Shown: positions 1 through 7,349, numbered from the stretch's first letter. The stretch: 8,853 bases of DNA from Anaerolineae bacterium (GCA_014879345.1 JACSSI010000163.1:1-8853), one strand, 5' to 3'. Numbers and translations: made by a program. Notes: generated by a model not told the origin, from the sequence alone.

Positions 1-1407
1 CATCACACCCTGACTATAGGTGGCAAATCGCTCAATTACACCGCCACCACTGGCACTATTGTCCTGAAAGAAGAAAGCGAAAAAGATGATAAATCAGAAG
101 GTGAAATAGCCAAAGCCTCCATCTTCTTTGTCGCCTACACGAAGAATGATGTCGTTGATGCAGGCCTCCGTCCGATTACCTTTGCCTTCAATGGCGGGCC
201 TGGCTCCTCATCTGTTTGGTTGCATTTGGGAATTCTTGGCCCCAAGCGCGTCCACATGGATGATACCACCATCCTGCCACCTCCCTATAGACTGGTCGAA
301 AATGAACACTCGCTGCTCGATGTTACCGACCTTGTTTTTATTGACCCGGTCAGCACGGGCTTCAGTCGTGCCGTCCCTGGCGAAAAAGCGAAAGAATTCC
401 ACAGCTTCACCAAAGACATCGAGTCTGTCGGGGACTTCATCCGCCTGTACACCACCCGCTACCAACGCTGGCAGTCGCCGAAATTTCTGGCAGGAGAGAG
501 CTACGGCACCACCCGTTCTGCGGGTCTTTCTGGCTATCTGCAAACGCGGCATGGCATGTACCTCAATGGTATTATGCTTATTTCCTCTATTCTCAACTTC
601 CAAACCGCCAATTTCACCAACGGTAACGATCTGCCCTACATTCTCTTCCTGCCCACTTATGCCGCCACAGCCTGGTATCATAAGCAGTTAGACGATGCGT
701 TGCAGGCTGATTTGCGGGCGACGCTTGCCGAGGTGGAAGCGTTTGCGCTCGGTGACTATGCCACCGCATTGATGCAAGGCTCGGATCTGCCTGCTGAAAC
801 ACGGCAAGTTATCGCGGCAAAATTGGCACGCTATACCGGTCTTTCCCCTGAATACATCGAAAAAACGAATTTGCGCATTGAGATTATGCGTTTCACGAAG
901 GAATTGCTGCGTGAAAAAGGCTTAACGGTGGGACGTTTGGATACTCGTTTTACCGGTATCGACAAGGATACGGCCGGTGAAACGTTTGAGTTCGACCCCA
1001 GCTACGCCGCCATCCAGGGGCCATACACGGCCGTTCTTAATGATTATATGCGCCGTGATTTAGCCTTTGAAAACGACATCCCGTATGAGATTCTAAAAAG
1101 TCTCTACCAAAACTGGAGCTACAGCACGTTTGAGAACAAATTTGTCGATGTGGCCGAAACCTTGCGCCAGGCCATGAGCATCAATCCACACTTAAAGGTG
1201 TTAGTCGCGAATGGATACTACGATCTGGCAACACCTTACCTGGCAACACGGTATACGTTTAACCATTTAGGTCTTGACGCCAGCTTGCAGCAAAACTATG
1301 AAATGACATACTATGAAGCGGGACATATGATGTATGTGCACCCACCATCAATGGCTCAGCTTAAAGAAGACCTGGCACGGTTTGTGGAAACGGCCGTTCC
1401 TGACTAA
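1..1407 (+). CDS. Peptidase S10, serine carboxypeptidase-like (5' truncated by window edge)
   Basis: The frame is open from base 1 to a TAA at 1405-1407, giving 468 visible residues; the true start and any signal peptide lie outside the window. The family removes C-terminal residues from peptides with a Ser-Asp-His triad in an alpha/beta-hydrolase fold. Numbering from the window edge, the oxyanion-region motif FNGGPGSSS is at residues 63-71, the nucleophile elbow GESYG has Ser167 (bases 499-501), the Asp is in NGYYDLATPY (Asp408), and the His is in EAGHMMY (His442). All three catalytic residues are present and correctly ordered, so the enzyme should be active. Bacterial S10 proteins are typically about 500 residues and exported, so only a short N-terminal piece is probably missing. 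A TAA stop is followed by a stem-loop before the next gene. The exact substrate is unknown; family assignment is confident. Confidence 0.93.
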   Translation, partial: HHTLTIGGKSLNYTATTGTIVLKEESEKDDKSEGEIAKASIFFVAYTKNDVVDAGLRPITFAFNGGPGSSSVWLHLGILGPKRVHMDDTTILPPPYRLVENEHSLLDVTDLVFIDPVSTGFSRAVPGEKAKEFHSFTKDIESVGDFIRLYTTRYQRWQSPKFLAGESYGTTRSAGLSGYLQTRHGMYLNGIMLISSILNFQTANFTNGNDLPYILFLPTYAATAWYHKQLDDALQADLRATLAEVEAFALGDYATALMQGSDLPAETRQVIAAKLARYTGLSPEYIEKTNLRIEIMRFTKELLREKGLTVGRLDTRFTGIDKDTAGETFEFDPSYAAIQGPYTAVLNDYMRRDLAFENDIPYEILKSLYQNWSYSTFENKFVDVAETLRQAMSINPHLKVLVANGYYDLATPYLATRYTFNHLGLDASLQQNYEMTYYEAGHMMYVHPPSMAQLKEDLARFVETAVPD

Positions 1408-1412
1408 CATCA

Positions 1413-1445
1413 AAACCTCCGAGGATTTAAAAACCTTGGAGGTTT
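1413..1445 (+). terminator. AACCTCC-type stem-loop between carboxypeptidase and flavoprotein
   Basis: Left arm AAACCTCCGAGG (1413-1424) pairs with CCTTGGAGGTTT (1434-1445) over 12 positions with one G-T wobble, around a 9-base A/T loop. It starts 5 bases after the carboxypeptidase stop and ends in only three T residues, so it is a weak terminator or attenuator rather than a strong one. The left arm CCTCC could also pair with the GGAGG ribosome binding site of the next gene at 1461-1465. The hairpin shares AAACCTCCG with the terminator downstream of sodA. Confidence 0.55.
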
Positions 1446-1469
1446 ACCACCAACTATACTGGAGGAAAC

Positions 1470-2654
1470 ATGGAAAAAGAAAGAGATGTGATCATTGTCG
1501 GGGCTGGTCCGGCTGGGGCTACCGCTGCTGCAATTTTAGCCCAACAGGGACACGACATTTTACTGCTAGACCGTCAGAGTTTTCCACGTGATAAGATTTG
1601 TGGGGATGGCATTCCCAACGGCGTCATTAGCATCATGAACGGTCTGGGAATGACTGAAAAAGTTCAAGCAGCAGAAGCACGCGGCGACTTCAACCCGCTC
1701 AGTCAAGTTCGTCTGGTTTCACCCAAAGGTCATACCGTCGATGCACCGCTGATAGACAGAAACGACGGGACAAAATCTTACGTCGCCCCGCGCAAGGTTC
1801 TGGATGCCCTCATTCAGGAACAGGCAGTAGAATCCGGGGCAGATTTCAGGCAAGCCCAAGCCCAGGAACCCATCGTTGAAAACGGCAAAGTCGTTGGGGT
1901 ACGTGCCAAAGTTGGCAGTAACGGCAGCACCCAAACCGTTGATTTTCGTTCCAAACTCGTCATCGGTGCCGATGGCGTCACCTCTGTGGTGGCACGCGGT
2001 TTGCGCCCCAAAGAAGAGCAGCATGTCGATGGACACCGGGCAGTCGCCCTTCGCGCCTACATCGAAGGCATTGAGGAAATTCCCCACACGGCCGAATTCT
2101 ATCTATACGAAGAAATCAACCCTGGTTATGCCTGGATATTCTCGCTGGGCAATGACCGGGCCAATATTGGCCTCGGTATGCGCCTGGATCAATTCCGCCA
2201 TACAAAACGCAAGCTAGAAGACCTGCTCTACGAGTTCCTGGACATGCCAGACATCAAAAAACGGCTTAAAAACGGTGGGAATTTGCGAGATATTGCCACC
2301 TGGCAGCTCAACTTCGGCTCACAAAAAGGGTTGAAATTTGCCTTTGATGGCGCCATGTTGGTTGGAGATGCTGCCGGTTTCATCAACCCTATTACGGGAG
2401 GCGGCATCCATAATGGCATGATTTCAGCAGAATTAGCCGCCAAAACTGCCCATGAGGCGCTCACGGCAGGCAACACGTCGCTTAGTCAATTGAAAATTTA
2501 TCAACAGCGTTGTCAGGAACATCTTTATCCAAGTTTGCGCCGCTCATATCGTTACCAGGAGATTTTGATGCGGTTCCCCCGCCTCATTGATTTCCTCATC
2601 CGGCGCGGGCAAGAAAACAGCCAGGTGGCGCAAATTTTCTTGTCGAAGTTATAA
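1470..2654 (+). CDS. Geranylgeranyl reductase family FAD-dependent oxidoreductase
   Basis: This 394-residue flavoprotein is of the geranylgeranyl-reductase/ChlP-like group, whose members reduce isoprenoid double bonds (chlorophyll side chains, archaeal-type lipids, quinones) using FAD and a reduced cofactor. Visible motifs are the N-terminal dinucleotide fold VGAGPAGA (10-17, GxGxxG at 11-16), an acidic residue ending beta-2 (Asp34), the family-typical KICGDG (42-47), the GADG motif (166-169), and the second FAD contact GDAAGFINPITGGG (299-312). No membrane segment is visible. Length is normal for the family. The start at 1470 is supported by GGAGG at 1461-1465, four bases before ATG. There are no chlorophyll or carotenoid genes nearby, so the substrate cannot be inferred; a role in saturating a quinone or lipid isoprenoid is a guess. 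A generic FAD-dependent monooxygenase is the alternative. Confidence 0.88.
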   Translation: MEKERDVIIVGAGPAGATAAAILAQQGHDILLLDRQSFPRDKICGDGIPNGVISIMNGLGMTEKVQAAEARGDFNPLSQVRLVSPKGHTVDAPLIDRNDGTKSYVAPRKVLDALIQEQAVESGADFRQAQAQEPIVENGKVVGVRAKVGSNGSTQTVDFRSKLVIGADGVTSVVARGLRPKEEQHVDGHRAVALRAYIEGIEEIPHTAEFYLYEEINPGYAWIFSLGNDRANIGLGMRLDQFRHTKRKLEDLLYEFLDMPDIKKRLKNGGNLRDIATWQLNFGSQKGLKFAFDGAMLVGDAAGFINPITGGGIHNGMISAELAAKTAHEALTAGNTSLSQLKIYQQRCQEHLYPSLRRSYRYQEILMRFPRLIDFLIRRGQENSQVAQIFLSKL

Positions 2655-2655
2655 A

Positions 2656-2745
2656 GTTGCAGGGTTGCAAGGTTGCAGAGTTTTGAATCCCAAAAAGGAA
2701 ATCATTACCTTGCCACCTGCCACCTTGCCACTTTGCAACTTTGCA
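2656..2745. repeat. Inverted arrays of GTTGCARG-like octamers
   Basis: Three near-identical octamers, GTTGCAGG, GTTGCAAG and GTTGCAGA, run from 2656 to 2679. After a 27-base spacer the complementary motif appears in opposite orientation from 2707 to 2745: ACCTTGCC, ACCTGCC (one base short), ACCTTGCC, ACTTTGCA, ACTTTGCA. The two arrays can fold on each other imperfectly. The array begins 1 base after the flavoprotein stop and fills nearly the whole gap to the next gene. It may act as a terminator for the upstream gene, and its right half supplies the -35 box of the downstream promoter. It has the look of a dispersed short tandem repeat family, but only this copy is in the window. Confidence 0.8.
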
Positions 2746-2754
2746 CCCTATAAT
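2725..2754 (+). promoter_or_regulatory. Sigma-70-like promoter for C39-like/TPR gene, probably leaderless
   Basis: TTGCCA (2725-2730; five of six matches to TTGACA) is separated by 18 bases from a perfect TATAAT (2749-2754). Transcription would start about 6-8 bases further on, at 2760-2762, which is the ATG itself. No Shine-Dalgarno sequence is present before this ATG, which agrees with a leaderless message. The -35 box lies inside the octamer array. Confidence 0.6.
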
Positions 2755-2759
2755 GCACC

Positions 2760-4073
2760 ATGAAACGCTCAATCCGATTTTTGCTTGGCAGCGTCGTTTT
2801 GATCATCCTGGGACTGGCAGCGTGGTGGTCGCTGCCCAACCTGGTGGGGCGACTGCCCAACGCGGTGCAGCAGCATTTACCCGATGAGGTACGCGCTTTT
2901 GTCAGCACACCCTTACCCTCTGCGTTACCTGCGCCAGATATAATTGTGCAGAAAACGCCTGCCCCGGGAGGATCCGCAGTAACCGTTCCTCTCATCCCCA
3001 CGCTGCGACCCACAGAAACAGCCACAACCACACTTGTTCCCACTCACTCGCTCGAGCAAACAGCTTTACCCAGCGCAACGCCGACACCTTCAGTTACCCC
3101 GCTGCCTGCTCAGGTGGTGGTGGACGGTCTTGTCATCGATGCACAAGGCTTTAACAACTGCGGCCCCGCTAATTTAAGCATCGTGCTGGCTCATCACGGC
3201 CATATTGTTGACCAGGATGTTATCGCAGAGGTGGTGCGACCCGCCTATGAAGACAAAAATGTCTCTCCCATTGAGATGGCAGCCTACGTCAATGACCATA
3301 CTCCTCTCCGGGCCATCCCGTTGTGGGGCGGCGACTTGTCTCTTCTCAAACAACTGATAGCGGCGGATTTTCCCGTCATCATCGAAGAAGGGCTGCTGCC
3401 CAGCGAATGGGAAGGCTGGATGGGACATTATCTCACGCTCTACGGCTACGATGACAGCAGCCAGACGTTTATGAGCATGGATAGCTATTTAGGGCCTTGG
3501 GACAGCAGTGGTCGCCCTGCTGCCTATGCTGATTTGGTGGAAAATTGGCAGCATTTTAATAATGTGCTGCTTGTTATTTATCCGCCTGAACGGGAGGCGG
3601 CGCTATTTACCATTTTAGGGGAGGCACGATTAGACCCGGTAAGCATGTGGCAGCAAGTGACGCAACAAGCACAAACGGCCGTTTCCAATCATCCAGAAAA
3701 TGCGTTTGCCTGGTTCAATTTAGGCAGCAGTCTCACACACCTGGGGGAATTAACGGGGGAAGCAGCTTATTACGAAAGTGCCGTGGCTGCTTTCGACCAG
3801 GCACGTACCCTCGGTCTGCCCTGGCGCATGTTGTGGTATCAGTTTGAGCCGTATGCCGCTTATTTGGAAAACGGCCGTTACCAGGACATCATCACCTTAG
3901 CCAACGCCACCATCAACAGCGGCGGCCTATTTATGGAAGAAGCTTACCTCTATCGCGGTCATGCCATGCGTGCCTTGGGGAAAGAGGGGCAGGCAAATCT
4001 TGACTACGCCCGCGTCATCGAAATCAACCCCACCGGACAATCAGCCGCCGAAGCAGCCAAAGCCCAGGAATAA
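2760..4073 (+). CDS. Membrane-anchored C39-like peptidase-fold protein with C-terminal TPRs
   Basis: The 437-residue protein has an N-terminal signal anchor (hydrophobic about 7-23, basic Lys2/Arg3/Arg6 before it), a Thr/Pro/Ser-rich extracytoplasmic linker (about 50-117), a papain-like C39-type domain (about 120-275) and TPR-like helices (about 312-430). The C39_2-like core keeps a putative triad: Cys134 in NNCGPAN, His223 in GHYLTLYGYDD and Asp241 in MDSYLGPW. This suggests a cysteine peptidase or amidase active outside the membrane, with the TPRs binding a partner. True double-glycine C39 peptidases are fused to ABC transporters; none is here, so bacteriocin export is unlikely. The start is fixed by the signal anchor and promoter even though no ribosome binding site is seen. 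It ends 5 bases before the convergent DUF4258-like gene, with no hairpin terminator between them. Function is unassigned beyond the domains. Confidence 0.82.
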   Translation: MKRSIRFLLGSVVLIILGLAAWWSLPNLVGRLPNAVQQHLPDEVRAFVSTPLPSALPAPDIIVQKTPAPGGSAVTVPLIPTLRPTETATTTLVPTHSLEQTALPSATPTPSVTPLPAQVVVDGLVIDAQGFNNCGPANLSIVLAHHGHIVDQDVIAEVVRPAYEDKNVSPIEMAAYVNDHTPLRAIPLWGGDLSLLKQLIAADFPVIIEEGLLPSEWEGWMGHYLTLYGYDDSSQTFMSMDSYLGPWDSSGRPAAYADLVENWQHFNNVLLVIYPPEREAALFTILGEARLDPVSMWQQVTQQAQTAVSNHPENAFAWFNLGSSLTHLGELTGEAAYYESAVAAFDQARTLGLPWRMLWYQFEPYAAYLENGRYQDIITLANATINSGGLFMEEAYLYRGHAMRALGKEGQANLDYARVIEINPTGQSAAEAAKAQE

Positions 4074-4078
4074 CATTT

Positions 4079-4405
4079 TTAATGGAATTTTTTAGGCTTG
4101 CAACTGCGGTCAGGTTTTTGTTTGATATGACGCAGCCCAGTTTGTCGGTTACGGTAAACGGTTATCAGCGTGTTCGTCTCGTTACTAAAAACCAACACAG
4201 TGCCTTCTAACCGCTCAAATCGACGCCGCCACCTTCGGGGAATATCACATCTACCCAAAAAGTAAAAAACAGCTCCTGCTTTGTGCAACCTTTGCCCATG
4301 ATCCAATACAAAATCAACATCTTCTGAAGATAGATTACGCTGCGCCATACGAATTCCGGCATGGTCACTTGGTTTATATTCGTCATAATCGCCCGGTAAA
4401 AACAT
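4079..4405 (-). CDS. Small DUF4258-like protein
   Basis: This 108-residue basic protein shows a DUF4258-like pattern: HAGIRMAQRNLSSEDV (15-30), resembling the family's HxxxRMxxRxIS start, and a late strand VLVFSNETNTLITVYRN (70-86). The middle (55-67) and the C-terminal end are rich in Arg and Lys, which fits nucleic-acid contact. Some DUF4258 proteins are treated as RelE-like toxins, but no antitoxin-sized reading frame lies next to it, so a toxin role is not supported here. The start at 4405 is preferred because GGAG (4411-4414, complement) lies 5 bases upstream; a frame-shifted ATG at 4408-4410 sits too close to it. The gene is convergent with the C39-like/TPR gene and separated from the PA14 gene by that gene's terminator, so it is probably transcribed alone. 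Confidence 0.72.
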   Translation of the reverse strand: MFLPGDYDEYKPSDHAGIRMAQRNLSSEDVDFVLDHGQRLHKAGAVFYFLGRCDIPRRWRRRFERLEGTVLVFSNETNTLITVYRNRQTGLRHIKQKPDRSCKPKKFH

Positions 4406-4424
4406 GACATCTCCGTATCTGTGA

Positions 4425-4436
4425 AAATCGCGATTT
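4425..4436. promoter_or_regulatory. 12-bp perfect palindrome upstream of DUF4258-like gene
   Basis: AAATCGCGATTT reads the same on both strands and lies 20 bases before the DUF4258-like start codon. A weak promoter, TTGAGC then 17 bases then TATGGT (minus strand, about 4489-4517), would place the palindrome in the leader. It could be an operator, possibly for autoregulation, or chance. Confidence 0.3.
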
Positions 4437-4542
4437 GATGTGTCGCAATCTTCCTATCCTGGCGTTTCCGTATCTTCTTCTCCTTTGGTTATACCATAGG
4501 GGAACTCAGAAAATTGCTCAATAACCTGATAGGATGAACTAT

Positions 4543-4573
4543 AAAAAAATCCGACAGTTCATGCCGGATTTTT
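4543..4573 (-). terminator. Rho-independent terminator of the PA14/SH3b gene
   Basis: Read leftward, AAAAATCCG pairs with CGGATTTTT (arms 4565-4573 and 4545-4553 on the plus numbering), 9 pairs, followed on the minus strand by a run of seven T (4543-4549). It lies 37 bases after the PA14 gene stop. The A/T flanks make it usable from either direction. Confidence 0.8.
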
Positions 4574-4609
4574 ATAAATCGTTAGGATTACTTCAGTACT
4601 GTTTTTGGG

Positions 4610-6202
4610 TTATTCTGTGCTGCTTGTGCAGGTTTGTAACTGGTTATAGTCAAAATTACCAGACAAATAAGCGCCGCCGACCCAGCCCGTGGTGCCATCA
4701 GGCAAACGAATCTCAATCCAGCCAGCATTGCGGCAGCCAGTTAAGGCCACTACCTGACCACCGGAAACGTGGGTGAACGGTTCGTCTGCCATGCTTGGGC
4801 CGGAGCGCACGTTGAGAACACGGGCGTTAACAACCTGGGCGGTCATGGGAGCGAGGGTAGTGGTGGGTGTGGCAGATGGGGAAGAAACGGCCGTTCCCGT
4901 ACCCCCAACTGCTGTTCCTCCTTCAGGCGCTATCACCAAACGCGCCTCAGCCAAACCCACATCCTCAAAAAACTCCATGCGCAGCGGCACTGAGCCACCC
5001 GGCAAATCAATCACATTGGCATGAGAAACTGTCTTGTATGGGTCTTGCCATTCATCAATAATCAACTGATTGTTCACCCACAGGCGCACACCGCCATCCA
5101 CATACGTCGTAAAACGATAACGGCCAGCCGGGAAATCATGGTTATTCGTCCAGCGCACTGAGAAGCGATCCGCATTCACCACATTGGGCTGCGGCGAACT
5201 GGAACCCCAGATGAAATTAATTTCCGGATCAAAGCGCATCATCACCGACGCGCCATCCAAATTGGTATTGTTGTAATAGGTGCCATCCCAGCCAGATAGC
5301 TCAGATGCCGGTGGCAGCAAACCACTGCCAGAAACCACATCTGAAATTTTAGTGTAGTCCAATTTGGCGACGGCATAATCGCGTGACTCAAAATATTCCA
5401 TTTTGACAGCGGCCGTGCCAGCCACCTCCACATCTGCGGCATACGAAGTAACCGCCTGATTTTGCCATTTGTCGATGACCAGTTGATCATTTACCCACAG
5501 GCGCACGCCGTCATCCGTGGTTGTGGTGAAGCGGTAGACACCGGGTGGCAATTCAAGGGTTCGCGTCCAGCGCACTGAAAAATCATCTTTGTTAATGCCT
5601 TCAGCGGGACGGCCAGTACCCCAGTCAAAATTAATAGTGCCATCATTGCGCACCACGCTGGGCTGACCGAACAGGTTTACGTTATTGAAATATTGTCCTA
5701 GCCAGCCTGATATATTTGTTGTGCCAGCCCGCCCCCAGGAAAATTGGGCAGTCGCCCCGCCGGTTGCCTCGTAATACTCAACTTTTAGGTTGTGGTTACC
5801 CGTTGGAATGTAAATATCTGTGACAACGGTATGTACCTGGCTGTCGTTCCAACTACTGATAATTTCGTTGTCGTTAACCCAGACACGCATCCCATCGTCC
5901 ATGGTGGCGACAAAGCGGTAGACCCCGGCATCAAAGTGTACGTTACGCGTCCATTTGGCAGAGAAATTGTTATTGGGTACTTCATCCCCTGGTGAGCCAT
6001 GTCCCCAATTGTGGTCGATGTTGGATTCGTGGGCTGTTTTGACGGGATCTCCAGAGAGGGTTTTGTTGGCGTAGTAGCGGACGTACCATTTGTCATCCGT
6101 TGCCTGGGTGGGGGTCACAGGCAAGGCGTTGAACAGAAAAATTAGCAGTAATGCGCTGCTCACTATGAACCCGACACGACGAACTGTTATTTTTTGCATC
6201 AT
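4610..6202 (-). CDS. Secreted triple-PA14 domain protein with C-terminal SH3b domain
   Basis: The 530-residue exported protein has a signal peptide (basic start, hydrophobic 11-28, likely cleavage near the A-T-Q-A stretch at 31-35), three PA14-like beta-barrel domains (about 38-156, 166-284, 303-424), a Gly/Thr/Ser/Pro linker (about 426-453) and a bacterial SH3 domain (about 455-525; LNVRSGPS at 463-470, GWVGGAYL at 506-513). PA14 domains usually bind carbohydrate, often through an Asp-Asp pair and calcium; SH3b domains often bind peptidoglycan peptides. The protein probably links a sugar ligand to the cell wall, but no catalytic domain is seen. Signature loops are MDDGMRVWVN (101-110), TDDGVRLWVN (229-238) and VDGGVRLWVN (368-377); the third has lost the second Asp. 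Two Cys in the SH3b region (490, 525) might form a disulfide. GAGGAG at 6208-6213 (complement) lies 5 bases before the chosen ATG. Confidence 0.88.
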   Translation of the reverse strand: MMQKITVRRVGFIVSSALLLIFLFNALPVTPTQATDDKWYVRYYANKTLSGDPVKTAHESNIDHNWGHGSPGDEVPNNNFSAKWTRNVHFDAGVYRFVATMDDGMRVWVNDNEIISSWNDSQVHTVVTDIYIPTGNHNLKVEYYEATGGATAQFSWGRAGTTNISGWLGQYFNNVNLFGQPSVVRNDGTINFDWGTGRPAEGINKDDFSVRWTRTLELPPGVYRFTTTTDDGVRLWVNDQLVIDKWQNQAVTSYAADVEVAGTAAVKMEYFESRDYAVAKLDYTKISDVVSGSGLLPPASELSGWDGTYYNNTNLDGASVMMRFDPEINFIWGSSSPQPNVVNADRFSVRWTNNHDFPAGRYRFTTYVDGGVRLWVNNQLIIDEWQDPYKTVSHANVIDLPGGSVPLRMEFFEDVGLAEARLVIAPEGGTAVGGTGTAVSSPSATPTTTLAPMTAQVVNARVLNVRSGPSMADEPFTHVSGGQVVALTGCRNAGWIEIRLPDGTTGWVGGAYLSGNFDYNQLQTCTSSTE

Positions 6203-6312
6203 CTGGACTCCTCAGAAAATGGGAGCGCGCCCTGCCAGACCGCTAGATGCAGACAAGCTGTCCGCGCTCTGTTTTCATTTATTTATGAAAATTGATAAAG
6301 TGAATCGTGAAT

Positions 6313-6321
6313 ATTATAGCA
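6313..6321 (-). promoter_or_regulatory. Extended -10 promoter of the PA14/SH3b gene
   Basis: On the minus strand TGCTATAAT (6321 down to 6313) is a perfect extended -10 element, placing the transcript start near 6306 and giving a leader of about 100 bases. The expected -35 position, 17 bases upstream (6336-6341), falls inside an AACGGCCGTT palindrome (6336-6345) and does not resemble TTGACA. The leader also contains a TTTTCAT/ATGAAAA inverted repeat (6272-6278 and 6285-6291). Confidence 0.6.
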
Positions 6322-6377
6322 GATGGTTGGATGGAAACGGCCGTTATCCCCCCAATCGTCAGCAAATCACAGGAAAC

Positions 6378-6417
6378 AAAAAAGCGGAGGTTCCCTCTTA
6401 GTGAAACCTCCGCTTTT
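6378..6417 (-). terminator. Rho-independent terminator of sodA
   Basis: AAAAGCGGAGGTT (6380-6392) pairs with AACCTCCGCTTTT (6405-6417), a 13-bp stem with a 12-base loop. On the minus strand the stem runs into six T (complement of 6378-6383). It is 26 bases after the sodA stop. Flanking T residues on the plus strand make it potentially bidirectional. Confidence 0.9.
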
Positions 6418-6442
6418 GTTATGGTTCAATGTGAATTTTCGA

Positions 6443-7132
6443 TCAGGTCAGCTTTTTCCAGGCGTCTTGCAGTTTTGACCATTGATTTTCCGCCCATTGC
6501 GTGGCCTGCACAAGGCCAGCCCCAATGTGAATCACCTTCAAATTTGAAGAGACGTAATCCCAGTTCACCACATTCCACCACGCTTCCAAATAATCACCAC
6601 GACGGTTTTGGTAATTGAGGTAATAAGCATGTTCCCAAACGTCTACGCCCAACAAGGGAATGAGACCCTGTGAAATAGGATTGTCTTGATTGGCAGTGCT
6701 CATTATAGAAAGCGTCTCGCCATTTGTTACCAGCCAGGCCCAGCCACTGCCAAAACGGGTCATGCCCGCTTTGTTAAACTGCTCTTTGAACGCATCAAAC
6801 GAGCCAAAAGCAGTATCAATTGCTTCAGCCAAAGAGCCAGTGGGCGCACCGCCTCCCTTGGGACTCATGGAAGGCCAGAACATAGAGTGATTGGCATGAC
6901 CACCGCCATTGTTTTGCACGGCCGTTCTGATCCCTTCCGGCACATCGTTCAAATTTGCCAACAACGACATGACAGATTTGCCTTGCAGGTCTGGGTAACT
7001 TTCCAGGGCAGCGTTTAGATTGTTGACGTAGCCTTGATGATGCTTATCATGGTGAATGCCCATGGTTTTGGTATCAATATATGGCTCCAAAGCGTTGAAT
7101 TCATAAGGTAAGTCAGGTAATGTGTATGTCAT
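6443..7132 (-). CDS. sodA: Superoxide dismutase, manganese-type
   Basis: This 229-residue cytoplasmic Fe/Mn superoxide dismutase converts superoxide to hydrogen peroxide and oxygen. All four metal ligands are present: His27 (HHDKHHQGYV), His82 (GGGHANHSMFW), Asp164 and His168 (DVWEHAYYL). The Gln in TANQDNP (Gln149) and the GGG before the second ligand are the pattern of manganese rather than iron enzymes; cambialistic use cannot be excluded. The protein is about 25 residues longer than the usual 200-205, because after the normal NWDYVSSNL end (190-198) it carries a Trp/Gln-rich tail. The start is supported by GGAG (7139-7142, complement) 6 bases upstream. It has its own terminator on the left and over 200 bases of spacer on the right, so it is probably a single-gene unit. 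Confidence 0.97.
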   Translation of the reverse strand: MTYTLPDLPYEFNALEPYIDTKTMGIHHDKHHQGYVNNLNAALESYPDLQGKSVMSLLANLNDVPEGIRTAVQNNGGGHANHSMFWPSMSPKGGGAPTGSLAEAIDTAFGSFDAFKEQFNKAGMTRFGSGWAWLVTNGETLSIMSTANQDNPISQGLIPLLGVDVWEHAYYLNYQNRRGDYLEAWWNVVNWDYVSSNLKVIHIGAGLVQATQWAENQWSKLQDAWKKLT

Positions 7133-7349
7133 TTTTGTCTCCTTTAATTATGTGACTAATTATGCTAGAACTTTTGAGGCCAACACCGTTCTTTTGACGG
7201 ATTGGCACCTGTCCAAAAGATCAGGTTTTATAAATTTAATGAAGGTTTTCAGGCGGTGAAGTTAGCGACAACGATTAAACGTACTTCAATTTGTGACTTG
7301 TCTTTGATAATACCAATACTCAGGACATGAGGCCAATCATAACACCGCC
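7133..7349 (-). promoter_or_regulatory. sodA upstream region with TAATTATG direct repeat
   Basis: This 217-base AT-rich spacer holds no gene. TAATTATG occurs twice on the plus strand, at 7145-7152 and 7157-7164, 12 bp (about one helical turn) apart. Its complement CATAAT could serve as a -10 for sodA, most likely the distal copy at 7159-7164, but no convincing -35 accompanies it. The repeat overlaps the region where a redox or metal regulator might bind. No recognisable Fur, MntR or SoxR site was seen. Confidence 0.3.

Noticed and set aside
128..691. Long open frames on both strands over the carboxypeptidase (128-691 plus, 208-681 minus)
   Set aside because: Both lie inside the S10 gene, which carries all its catalytic motifs in another frame; the alternative proteins have no recognisable domain.
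4207..4410. Alternative minus-strand frame starting at 4410 over the DUF4258-like gene
   Set aside because: Its ATG is only one base from the GGAG, and its product has no family-like pattern, whereas the 4405 frame has one.
4534..4776. Plus-strand frame across the PA14 terminator and the 3' end of the PA14 gene
   Set aside because: It runs over a terminator hairpin and the antisense of the SH3b domain, with no ribosome binding site.
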